DNA of 64,000 nucleotides from Myxococcales bacterium (GTDB lineage: Bacteria > Myxococcota_A > Polyangia > Polyangiales > JAFGIB01), in NCBI GenBank assembly GCA_029880325.1, contig JAOUOP010000014.1:62001-126000 (forward strand), written 5' to 3'. The position numbers were made by a program, and so were the translations under genes. This document shows positions 28,815 to 36,553 of the stretch, in pieces; position 1 is the first letter of the stretch, and each line of letters starts with the position of its first letter. The notes under the pieces were generated by a model, which searched no databases, was not told where the DNA came from, and was given only the letters and a program-made list of their open reading frames with translations.

Positions 28815-30845
28815 TCAGCGCTCGCCGAAGGGCCGGGCCTGCTTCAGGTAGAGCAGCGGCTCTTCTCCGGGCTCGCCGTCGAGCTTGAACTCCACGTCCA
28901 TGGCCCACCAACCGGGTGAGCCGTAGACGGGGCGGAAGAAGTCACGCACGGCTTTGAGGGCCTCGCCCAGCTCGTGGACCTGGCTGCGGTTCATGACCGT
29001 CTCGCCCTCTTCGCCCAGGCTCGAGTGGCTGATGTAGGTCGTGGGCTGGCCCTGCTGCAGGTGGTAGTAGAGGAATTGATCGGTGGTCACGCCCGGCGCC
29101 GGCATCACCACCGAGAAGTCGCCGTACTGGACGTTGACGTAAAACGCCGGCTCGGTGCCCGAGCGGTCGAAGGGGTTGTCGGTGAGGGCCACACCGTTGG
29201 CCTCTTCCTCCGGAAACGAGCGGTGCACCAGCAGGGCCATGCCGACGGCCAGGTGATCGATGCTGCGGTAGCTGCGCTCCTCGAAGGCCCGGAAGTACCA
29301 CACGCTCGACCAGACCGTGCGCACGGCGTCGAGCACGGGATAGGCCGGGTCGTTGGGATCGCCGCTGCGCGAAGTGTAGAGGCCCGCGCCGGTGAAGCCG
29401 TCCAGGTCCTCGGCGTTGGTGCTCGAACGGAAGCGCATGCGCTGACCCAGCGGGTAGTCGGCCGCGATCTTGTCGAGCAGCAGCTTCTCGAAGTCGGCAT
29501 TGACCGGCGCCTGCTGCATGTCCGTGCGCAGGCTCTCCAGTTCGGCGTCGCGCACCGCCGGTTCTTCCTGGAAGGCGGCATCGGTCAAAAGCGCCTCGAC
29601 GCGCTGATCGAAGCCGTTTTCTTCCATGAACTGGAAGTAGTAGTAGATGGGCACGGCGAAGGCCTGGGGCGAGCGCACACCCTCGATGCGCGCAAGCGGC
29701 GAGAAGTTGGCGGCCTTGCCGCCGAAGGCGCGCGTGCCTTCCTTGATCGCCGCCAGGATCTCCTCGCCGCTGGCGTCCTCGGCGTAGACCACGGCCTCCT
29801 CGATGGGCCTGAGATCGGTGATGGAGAGGTCGGCGCCGGGCACCTGCACCTCGGAGGGGCGGTTTTCCTCCCAGAACTGGTCGGCCTCTTCGCGCGTGGT
29901 CTCCTCGATGGAGTACTCGAAGGGCCCCACCGTCAGGTGCACCCACTTGTCCTTGAGGGCGAGCAGCTCTTCGTTCTCGTGGGCGCCGCGCAGGGCCATG
30001 TTGGGGGTGCCGCGGTTTTGGGACAGCACGTTGATGTGGGCCAGGGGCGTCTGAAACTCCGAGGTAATGATGCCCAGGGTCACTGAGATGTCGTTGGGCA
30101 CGTGGTCGAGCACCACGATGTCGCGGAAGGAAACGTACTCGGTGGCGAGTTCTTCGGCGGTGATGAAGCGCAGCTGCCCGTAGGCTTCGCCCGTGTTGAG
30201 CGCCTGGTAGTCGACGCCCTCGTAGAGCTCATCGGTGCTGAGCACCTTGACGCGCGGGGGCAGATCCGGGACGACCTGCTCGACGGTGACCGACGTGGGG
30301 TGGAAGAGTAGCTGCTCACCGATGAAGGAGTTTTCCACGATGGCGTCGTAGGCGAGCGTGATCATCTCGGCGTCGGCGCGATCGTAGGGCGCGATCTCGT
30401 AGACCCAGAGGTCGGGCCCCTCGTAGTGGGTCAGCGAACCGAGCAAAAAGCGCCGATCGCTCGAGCTGTACTGCAGCTGGTTGAACTCCGACAGCGGCGC
30501 CACCGGCGGCAGGTCGGCCGCCACCGAGAGGTGGGCCTCGGCGAATTGATGGTGGATCTGGTAGGTGACGCTGTTCTGGAAGTAGAGCGCGTTTTCGTCT
30601 TCGCGATCGACGATGGTCTTGACCGTGAGCGCGCCGGGCAGGCTGGCGTCGAAGGGCTGGGCGGCCACGGCCTCGAAGTCGGCGTTGCAGCCGATCTGCT
30701 GCAGGAAGTCAGGGGCTTCGTCGCCGGCGTGCGTGCACTCCCAGTCGATGGCCTGGTCACCCCCGCCCTCGTCGCAGGCCAGCGTGGTTAGCAGGCCGAG
30801 CAGGGTCAGCAGGCGGCACGGGGATTGGAGTTGGCGATCGAGCAT
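28815..30845 (-). CDS. exported lipoprotein with PEP/pyruvate-binding ATP-grasp-like domain
   Basis: This 676-residue protein has a signal peptide with lipobox TLAC (Cys24). Its middle resembles the phosphohistidine swivelling domain of PEP synthase/PPDK (SEFQTPLAHINVLSQNRGTP, His270), and its C-terminal half resembles the PPDK N-terminal nucleotide-binding domain (GGKAANFSPL near residue 370, MRFRSSTNAEDLDG near 475, and the end LYLKQARPF). In cytosolic enzymes the nucleotide domain precedes the His domain, so the order is permuted. An ATP-type enzyme outside the cytoplasm is unexpected, so it may bind another ligand or be inactive. The ATG at 30845 has a good GGAG and lies 2 bp after the upstream gene's stop. 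Confidence 0.82.
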   Translation of the reverse strand: MLDRQLQSPCRLLTLLGLLTTLACDEGGGDQAIDWECTHAGDEAPDFLQQIGCNADFEAVAAQPFDASLPGALTVKTIVDREDENALYFQNSVTYQIHHQFAEAHLSVAADLPPVAPLSEFNQLQYSSSDRRFLLGSLTHYEGPDLWVYEIAPYDRADAEMITLAYDAIVENSFIGEQLLFHPTSVTVEQVVPDLPPRVKVLSTDELYEGVDYQALNTGEAYGQLRFITAEELATEYVSFRDIVVLDHVPNDISVTLGIITSEFQTPLAHINVLSQNRGTPNMALRGAHENEELLALKDKWVHLTVGPFEYSIEETTREEADQFWEENRPSEVQVPGADLSITDLRPIEEAVVYAEDASGEEILAAIKEGTRAFGGKAANFSPLARIEGVRSPQAFAVPIYYYFQFMEENGFDQRVEALLTDAAFQEEPAVRDAELESLRTDMQQAPVNADFEKLLLDKIAADYPLGQRMRFRSSTNAEDLDGFTGAGLYTSRSGDPNDPAYPVLDAVRTVWSSVWYFRAFEERSYRSIDHLAVGMALLVHRSFPEEEANGVALTDNPFDRSGTEPAFYVNVQYGDFSVVMPAPGVTTDQFLYYHLQQGQPTTYISHSSLGEEGETVMNRSQVHELGEALKAVRDFFRPVYGSPGWWAMDVEFKLDGEPGEEPLLYLKQARPFGER

Positions 30846-30847
30846 CT

Positions 30848-31855
30848 TCACTCCGGATAGCACTGCAGACGAACCAAATCGCAGACCATACCGTCCGGGC
30901 AGAGGATGCCGGTGGACGGACTGCACGAAAAGAGGCCCTCAATCTGCACCGGATGGCGGTCAATCGCGGAAGAGACGACCAGGTCGACGCAGCCGCCGGG
31001 CCCCTCGACCGCATCGGAGGTCTGTCGCTTGAGCGTGATGCCAGGGAAGCCGGAGTAGTCCACCTTCAACAACTCGCCCACCAACTCGGCGGCGATCTCC
31101 AACGAACCATCATCCTCGGTGTCGCACTCGATGCGCGGGCCGGTGCCTCCGTGCAGCGTCACGTTGAGGTCGACCAGCATGCGTGTGCGACCGGACGCGG
31201 CCGGTGGGTCCCAGGTGACCATGGCCGCCTCACCCTCGACGAGCGGTACTTCCGACTCCTGCACGCTCAACTCAGCCACGCCCTCGGCCACAAACGCCAT
31301 TGGAACAAGAGTGCCACCCTCGGTCCACAGATCGATGCGCGCCCCTTCCTGGAAACCCGGGTACGTGGTGAAACCTCTTCCTTCGTAATTGAACCTGCCC
31401 TCACGCGGCTCGATGGACAGCGGCCCATCCACCATTCCCTCGACTTGCACGAGACCTGCATTCTGACGCACTGGCTTCGGAACGCATTGCCCGTCCACGT
31501 CGCAGCGCTCGTCCGCAGAGCACTTGGGATCGCAAAAGTTGTTGCTGCCCACCATCAAGCTGCAATCGCCGATGGACATTGTCGATTCGGCTAGCAGCTC
31601 CGGATCGACGGCATCCTCGACCCATCCGGAAAACGTGGTGTAGGGCTCGCCAGCACCGGGCTGCTCAAGCAAGAGCCGAAACCCGCCCACGCGCTCGCTC
31701 GCATCACAGGCGCGGTACTCGTACTGGCGAGTGGCAGGACCCGCATCCTCACCAGACTCAGTCGCGCACGCGCCTACCAGCGCCATCAGCCATACCGGCA
31801 ACACAATGTTCAACAGCCACGGGCAGCTGCCGAGCCACGGCATCGTTCGATCCAT
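30848..31855 (-). CDS. lipoprotein of unknown function, operon partner of the PEP-binding lipoprotein
   Basis: This protein of about 335 residues starts with a signal sequence ending ALVGAC, then CATESG, and is cysteine-rich, with blocks such as NNFCDPKCSADERCDVDGQC and a C-terminal CPDGMVCDLVRLQCYPE resembling secreted Cys-rich modules of myxobacteria. No catalytic motif is seen. The start could also be 31882 (GTG). Its stop is 2 bp before the ATG of the PEP/pyruvate-binding lipoprotein gene and contains that gene's ribosome binding site, so expression is coupled and the two products probably work together in the envelope. No homologous family is recognised. Confidence 0.78.
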   Translation of the reverse strand: MDRTMPWLGSCPWLLNIVLPVWLMALVGACATESGEDAGPATRQYEYRACDASERVGGFRLLLEQPGAGEPYTTFSGWVEDAVDPELLAESTMSIGDCSLMVGSNNFCDPKCSADERCDVDGQCVPKPVRQNAGLVQVEGMVDGPLSIEPREGRFNYEGRGFTTYPGFQEGARIDLWTEGGTLVPMAFVAEGVAELSVQESEVPLVEGEAAMVTWDPPAASGRTRMLVDLNVTLHGGTGPRIECDTEDDGSLEIAAELVGELLKVDYSGFPGITLKRQTSDAVEGPGGCVDLVVSSAIDRHPVQIEGLFSCSPSTGILCPDGMVCDLVRLQCYPE

Positions 31856-31942
31856 GCGTCCTACCACTCCCATCAAGTCCACTGGGGTCCCAGCGAAGGC
31901 ACGAGGCGGTCACAAGCCACGCCTGCCCGCGCCACTGTGCAT

Positions 31943-32968
31943 CTAGGGCTGTAGCGCAAAGCAGTAAATCGCGCCCCAACCGCCGCCCGCCCCGACGCTG
32001 CTGCCGTCGCCGGGGCCGTCCTGCACCAGGTTGACCCCCGGAGCACATGACCGCTCCCCGTGCACGGCGATCCAGTTTGTGCCACTAAGCATGGAGGGCC
32101 AGGCGTGGCCCACGCGGAGGTCGCCGCCAAAGGGGCCACTGCTGGTGGGCTCCGCCGTCGTGCTGGTCCAGTCGTTGCAGGTATTGGCCGGGTCGGTGGA
32201 GTCGAGCATGCCCTGGGCATTGGTGCCCGTGAGCACGTCATGGGTGTCGCCCATGCTCTTCAGACCCTCGCCAAACTCGTTGGGCAGGTCGTTGATGGTG
32301 GCCGGGTCGCCGGCCGGCCGGTCCTGCAACAGGCCCGCCTTGTTTTCGGCGACCAACAGGCCATTGCGGTCGTACCAGGGGCCCTCGCCGATGCGGTCGA
32401 TGGCGTGCACCGGGTTGCCCGTGCCGTCGTCGGTGGCGCTCAGGAACGCGCGCCAGGTCTTGGCGCCGAAGCCGACGCGGGCGGCGGCCTCCTGGCAGAT
32501 GCCGTCGGCCCCGCTCAGGCCGCCCAGATCGCCGCCGAAGCCGTCTTGACTGCCGGACAACTCGCGCATGATCTCCAGACTGGTGACGAAGAAGCTGAAG
32601 GGCTCCAGGTCCGCGACGGCCGGATCGGGCTCGACCGCGGTGTCGCTGCCACCGCCGCCGCCCGTGGCCGCCTGATCGCCGGCACTGCCCCCGCTGTCCA
32701 TCTGACTGTCGCTGCCGGCCTGACTCGAATCACCCGTCGTCGCCGCCGGATCGCCCGTGCCCGTGGTGCCGGAGTTGGCCGGCTGCGTCCCGGGTGTGCC
32801 CGCCAGGGGGGTGGGATCGGTGACCGGCTGCGGCAGGGCGTTGCCGTCGCCGCCAGCCCCCTCACCGCCGCCGTCGTCGGAGCAGGCCGGGGCGCCGGCC
32901 AGGGTCAGCGCCAGGGCAGCGAAAAGAGCGGGAAGCGTTGCGGAGTTCTCTGGCCTGTACAGCTTCAT
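31943..32968 (-). CDS. lectin-like secreted lipoprotein (DUF1554/endostatin-like fold)
   Basis: This 341-residue protein has a signal peptide with a probable lipobox (LAGAPAC), a long Gly/Ser/Asp/Thr linker (residues about 30-115), and a C-terminal globular domain. That domain has GADGICQEAAARVG, TWRAFLSAT, CNDWTSTTAE and AHGERS-type sequences ending in AIYCFAL. This pattern fits the DUF1554/collagenase-NC10 endostatin-like lectin group found in leptospires and myxobacteria. A likely role is carbohydrate or matrix binding at the cell surface; this is inferred from the fold. It lies 88 bp downstream of the divergent promoter region's far side and 88 bp upstream of the 31855 lipoprotein gene. 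Confidence 0.72.
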   Translation of the reverse strand: MKLYRPENSATLPALFAALALTLAGAPACSDDGGGEGAGGDGNALPQPVTDPTPLAGTPGTQPANSGTTGTGDPAATTGDSSQAGSDSQMDSGGSAGDQAATGGGGGSDTAVEPDPAVADLEPFSFFVTSLEIMRELSGSQDGFGGDLGGLSGADGICQEAAARVGFGAKTWRAFLSATDDGTGNPVHAIDRIGEGPWYDRNGLLVAENKAGLLQDRPAGDPATINDLPNEFGEGLKSMGDTHDVLTGTNAQGMLDSTDPANTCNDWTSTTAEPTSSGPFGGDLRVGHAWPSMLSGTNWIAVHGERSCAPGVNLVQDGPGDGSSVGAGGGWGAIYCFALQP

Positions 32969-33294
32969 GTGCGGACTTTCCGGGTTTGGGGCGCTCTGTT
33001 GGAATCGACGGGCGCGCGTGACGCCCCCCAGCTTCTATGTGGGGCAGCTGACGGTTTTCGGTCCGAAGATTCTGCACCTGCACCCACACATCCCAGAACA
33101 GGGACACTCCGTCGTCCACGGACGCAGAAGGGTGCCAAAGCATCACACAAACGACACCTACCCACCTCTGTGACGGACGGAGCGCGCTCTTCGTTCCCGC
33201 CGCAGCGGGCGCTCGGGACCGGCCGGCAAAATGAGCGCCTTTACAGCCGAACCCGCTTCGGGCTACCCATGCGGCGCAAGCGAGAGGACGGACG
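32969..33294. promoter_or_regulatory. 326-bp divergent intergenic region
   Basis: This is one of the least GC-rich stretches in the window and separates two divergently transcribed exported-protein genes. No plausible coding frame with normal codon use was found. No consensus sigma70 boxes stand out. A GAGGACGG shortly before 33295 is the ribosome binding site of the outer-membrane protein gene. Confidence 0.45.
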
Positions 33295-34152
33295 ATGGGC
33301 TTGGCGACTTGGCTTCGATTGGTGGTGATCTTCGGGCTGCTGGGACCGGCGTCGGCCCTGGCCCAGGACGACGAGGGCTTTGGGGACGAAAGTGGCGGTG
33401 AAAGCGGCGAAGAAGCCGGCGACGAGGGCGGTTTCGACGAGACCGACGTGGACCTCGGCACCGACGAGCCGCCCGAAGAAGCCCTCGAGAAACCTGGCTC
33501 GCGTGTCTGGGACTTCGGCCTCTACGCCCGCTACGCCTACGTGCCGGGCTTTTTCCTGAAATTTTTCCTGGATGCCGCGCCCGGCGTGGGCAGCCCCGGC
33601 TTCGGCATCTCGGCCCTCTACCACGGCGAGGGCGAGGGCGCGGCCTTCTACCTGGGCCTGGGCTACACCAGCTACAGCTTCGAGGACCCCTTCCGCATCT
33701 CCGGCGACCCCCTGGGCGACACCGAGTGGCTCGAGAGCGATCTGGGCATTCTGGAGGTGACCGGCTCGATCCTGTGGAAGAGCGAGTTCACCAAGGAACT
33801 GACCTTCTTCTATGGCGTGGGCTTGGAACTCGGCGTGGTCACCGGCGAGCTGGTGCGCAGCGAGGCGACGAACGCCAGCGGCAAGTGGCAGAAGTGCACC
33901 ACCTGGAGCCCCCTGGACACCCAGTTCTGCGAGCCACCCACCGGCAACCTCGCCACCAACAAATACGACGAGGACGGCGCCCACTACGGCGTCGTCGAAG
34001 AACGCGTGCCGCCGGTGGTGCCCATCCCCATGCTGCCGCACCTGCTGCTCGACTACAGCCCCATCCCCGACCTGGCCCTGCGCGCCGAGATGGCCTTCGG
34101 GCTGGCCCAGCTCTGGTTCGGCGTCTCGGCCGGCTACTCGCCCAAGCTGTGA
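33295..34152 (+). CDS. outer-membrane beta-barrel-like protein
   Basis: This 285-residue protein has a signal peptide (ending ALAQDDE), an acidic Gly/Glu linker of about 45 residues, and then alternating aromatic/hydrophobic strands (WDFGLYARYAYV, AAFYLGLGYTSY, LTFFYGVGLELGV, AQLWFGVSAGYSPKL) typical of a small outer-membrane barrel. The last strand has an aromatic residue near the end but finishes in Leu, not Phe. A single Cys pair (KCTTWS, QFCEPP) may form an external-loop disulphide. The ATG has a good GAGGACGG upstream. The function is unknown; transport or surface structure are both possible. It is followed 50 bp later by a parvulin, a chaperone type that helps fold such proteins. Confidence 0.7.
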   Translation: MGLATWLRLVVIFGLLGPASALAQDDEGFGDESGGESGEEAGDEGGFDETDVDLGTDEPPEEALEKPGSRVWDFGLYARYAYVPGFFLKFFLDAAPGVGSPGFGISALYHGEGEGAAFYLGLGYTSYSFEDPFRISGDPLGDTEWLESDLGILEVTGSILWKSEFTKELTFFYGVGLELGVVTGELVRSEATNASGKWQKCTTWSPLDTQFCEPPTGNLATNKYDEDGAHYGVVEERVPPVVPIPMLPHLLLDYSPIPDLALRAEMAFGLAQLWFGVSAGYSPKL

Positions 34153-34202
34153 AACCCCGCGTCGGGCCCGCCGCGATCCACCCTTGACCCGATCGCGCTG
34201 GC

Positions 34203-35330
34203 ATGGAACGGATCGCCGCCATGTCGTCCAGAGTCCGCCCGCTTTTCATCGCGCTGGCGCTGTTGTCGGCCGTCGCCATCGCGCACTCCCAACAGACCCC
34301 GGCGCCCGCACCCCAGGCCACCGCGCCCGAAGCCGCTGCGCAGGCCCCCGAGCCCGCAGCTGCCGCGCCCGACGCGGCCGACGAGGCGCGCCGCGCCACG
34401 GTGTTGGCAACCTACGAGGGTGGCCAGGTCACCGTCGCCGACCTGGAGGATACCCTCGGACGCCAGAGCCCATTCATGCGCCAGCGCTACAAGGACCCCG
34501 AGGAGCTGACGAAGCTGCTCGACAAGACCACGCGCTTTGCGCTCCTGGCCGACGAGGCCGAGCGCCGCGGCTTCGGCAAATCCGACCAGGTCGACCAGGC
34601 GGTCAAGCAAAATGCCGTGCAGCTGCTGATGAAGCGCGAGTTCGACGAAAAGCTCAGCCCCGAGTCGATCGCCGAGGAAGAGGTCTCCAGCTACTACCAG
34701 GAGCACCTCGACGAGTACCAGCGGCCGGCCACGCGCCGCGCCAGCCACATCCTGGTGGCGACCGCCGAGGAGGCCAAGGCGCTGCTAAAAGAAGCCACCG
34801 AGGCCGACCTCCGCGGCTTCCGCAAGCTGGCCCGCGAGCACACCCTGGACGACGCCACCAAGCTGCGCGGCGGCGACCTGCGCTACTTCGACGACAAGGG
34901 CCAGCTACGCGGCGAAGACGTGGCCTCGATTCCCAAAGCGATCGCGAAGGCGGTCTTCGCGCTCGAAAAAGTAGGCGACGTGGCGCCGAAGCCGATCAAG
35001 ATCGAAGGCGGCTACAGCATCGTCAAGCTCACCGGCAACCGCCCCTCGGTCTCGCGCGACAAGGAGCAGGCGACCGAGACCATCCGCGTGCGCCTGTGGC
35101 GGACGCGCCGCCAGGACGCCATCGAGAGCTTCGTCGCCGGCCTCAAGGCCCAGCACAAACCGAGCGTCAAGGCCGAGCTGATGGACGCCATCGTGCTCGA
35201 AGAAGGCCCCGCCGTCAGCGGCCCGGGCATCCCCAAGGACTTCCCGGGCAGCAAGCCGCCGGAGCTGATTCCGCAGGAGCCGACCGAAGCGGCCGGCGAG
35301 CCCGGCGCCGCAGCGCCTGAAGCGCGCTGA
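34203..35330 (+). CDS. SurA/PpiD-like parvulin peptidyl-prolyl isomerase
   Basis: This 375-residue protein has a signal-like N terminus (FIALALLSAVAIAHS), an Ala/Pro-rich linker, a helical chaperone region (residues about 70-180), and one rotamase domain. The rotamase shows RRASHILVAT, LAREHTLDDATKLRGGDLRYFD and a hydrophobic end. It folds exported and outer-membrane proteins in the periplasm. The C-terminal tail is Pro/Glu-rich. ATG 34221 is an alternative start. Its neighbour is an outer-membrane protein gene 50 bp upstream, which fits a client relation. The gene ends 114 bp from the convergent FliP/SctR-like gene. Confidence 0.88.
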   Translation: MERIAAMSSRVRPLFIALALLSAVAIAHSQQTPAPAPQATAPEAAAQAPEPAAAAPDAADEARRATVLATYEGGQVTVADLEDTLGRQSPFMRQRYKDPEELTKLLDKTTRFALLADEAERRGFGKSDQVDQAVKQNAVQLLMKREFDEKLSPESIAEEEVSSYYQEHLDEYQRPATRRASHILVATAEEAKALLKEATEADLRGFRKLAREHTLDDATKLRGGDLRYFDDKGQLRGEDVASIPKAIAKAVFALEKVGDVAPKPIKIEGGYSIVKLTGNRPSVSRDKEQATETIRVRLWRTRRQDAIESFVAGLKAQHKPSVKAELMDAIVLEEGPAVSGPGIPKDFPGSKPPELIPQEPTEAAGEPGAAAPEAR

Positions 35331-35343
35331 AGCACGCTTTCCG

Positions 35344-35365
35344 CCAGCGCCGATTCTGACGCTGG
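35344..35365 (+). terminator. weak hairpin between convergent genes
   Basis: CCAGCG at 35344-35349 pairs with CGCTGG at 35360-35365 across a 10-nt loop, 14 bp after the parvulin stop. There is no T tract on either side. It may act as a simple bidirectional terminator-like stem between the convergent genes, but the evidence is thin. Confidence 0.3.
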
Positions 35366-35444
35366 ATGGGCATCGCCCTCTTCAAACTCGATGGTCGGGA
35401 ACATCGGCAGCTGTGGCAGCGGCTCCGACCACAGCGAGCGGCCG

Positions 35445-36212
35445 CTACGCGTAGCCCGAAACCAGCGCCTGGCTGAGCACATACCAGCCGTCGACCAGCA
35501 CGAAGAGCAGCAGCTTGAAGGGCAGCGCCACCGTGCTCGGCGACAGCAGCGACAGGCCCAGGGCGAGCAGCACATTGCTGACCACCAGGTCGATGACCAA
35601 GAAGGGCAAGAGCACGGCAAAGCCGAGTACAAAAGCCTCGGCCAGCTCGGTGATCAGAAACGCCGGCAGAACCACCATGAAATCGCGCGCGCCGACTTCG
35701 TCTTTTTCGGCTTCGGGACGGGCGCGGCGGGCCAGGTCGAGAAAGAGGCCGCGCTCGCGCTCGCCCGCGTTGCGCTCGAGGAAGGCGCGCAGGGGCTCGC
35801 GGCCGCGTTCGACGACTTCGAGGAGGGCCTGCCGGCTGTCACCGCGCAGGGGGTGCTCAAAGTCGACCCGCGCGCTCGGCTCGGCGGCGACGGCCGCGGC
35901 TTCGAGAGCCACCGGCGTCATCACATAGACCGAGAGGATCGCCGCAAGCGCCGTGATCACGGCGCCCGACGGCAGCTCCGGCACGCCCAGCGCGTTGCGC
36001 AAGAGCGACAGCACCAAAGACAGCTTGACGAAGCTGCTGCAGACCATGAGCAAGAGCGGCACCAGCGACAGCGTGCCGAGGGCGACCAGGGTGGGAAGGC
36101 CCAGGCCACCGGCGCTGCTCTCGGACAGGGTTTGGGCCAGCGCCTGCGACGGCCACAGGGCCGCGAGTGCAAACCATGTCAGCGCGCGCCGCTCAGCCAC
36201 CTTCGCCCCCAT
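35445..36212 (-). CDS. FliP/SctR-type export gate protein
   Basis: This 255-residue protein has a cleavable-type signal (FALAALWPSQALA) and four membrane helices, the family's usual plan and length. LRNALGVPELPSG and VMTPVALEA in the first half and AFLITELAEAF, LPFLVIDLVVSNVLLALG and LLFVLVDGWYVL in the second are the FliP/SctR landmarks. The last block (STVALPFKLLLFVLVDGW) is closer to injectisome SctR than to flagellar FliP. Family members form the pentameric export gate with FliQ/FliR or SctS/SctT, none of which is seen here. It overlaps the upstream FliO-like gene by 20 bp. ATG 36212 is chosen because the signal follows. Confidence 0.85.
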   Translation of the reverse strand: MGAKVAERRALTWFALAALWPSQALAQTLSESSAGGLGLPTLVALGTLSLVPLLLMVCSSFVKLSLVLSLLRNALGVPELPSGAVITALAAILSVYVMTPVALEAAAVAAEPSARVDFEHPLRGDSRQALLEVVERGREPLRAFLERNAGERERGLFLDLARRARPEAEKDEVGARDFMVVLPAFLITELAEAFVLGFAVLLPFLVIDLVVSNVLLALGLSLLSPSTVALPFKLLLFVLVDGWYVLSQALVSGYA

Positions 36213-36534
36213 CAACCGCAGGCTGTGTCGGTGGCGCCGCATCCGCCGCCTCGGGCTCGAGCTCGGCAATAAGACGCGGCGCCGCGCCCTGGCCCACCCC
36301 CAATAACAAGCGCCGCCCTCCGGCACGCACCACCACGAGCGAATGGCGGCTGTCGAGCGTCACGCGCTGTTCAACTCGCAATGAATCGTTCCCGGCACTG
36401 CCCAAGCCCAAGCCCAGGCCGCGCCGGGCCAAAAGCCGCAGCGAAACCCAGGCCAGGAGGCAGACAAAGACCAGGGCCAGCAAGCTGCGCAAAAGATCGA
36501 GCGCGTAGCTGCCCTGTGCCGCGTCGGCCAGCAA
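36193..36534 (-). CDS. FliO-like membrane protein
   Basis: This 113-residue protein has a single membrane helix (LLRSLLALVFVCLLAWVSLRLL) followed by a small basic/beta domain, VEQRVTLDSRHSLVVVRAGG, matching the FliO/MopB export-assembly family, whose members stabilise FliP. The start appears to be TTG at 36534 with a G-rich ribosome-binding-like stretch just upstream. It overlaps the FliP/SctR-like gene by 20 bp, as in flagellar loci, and starts 19 bp after the EtfD-like gene. A flagellar-type FliO joined to an injectisome-like SctR is an unusual combination. Confidence 0.7.
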   Translation of the reverse strand: MLADAAQGSYALDLLRSLLALVFVCLLAWVSLRLLARRGLGLGLGSAGNDSLRVEQRVTLDSRHSLVVVRAGGRRLLLGVGQGAAPRLIAELEPEAADAAPPTQPAVDGGEGG

Positions 36535-36553
36535 AGCGCCCCCCCGGCGCCAC

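Noticed and set aside
35445..36534. A complete type III secretion system in this window
   Set aside because: Only FliO- and FliP/SctR-like genes are present; no other gate, ATPase or needle genes were seen.
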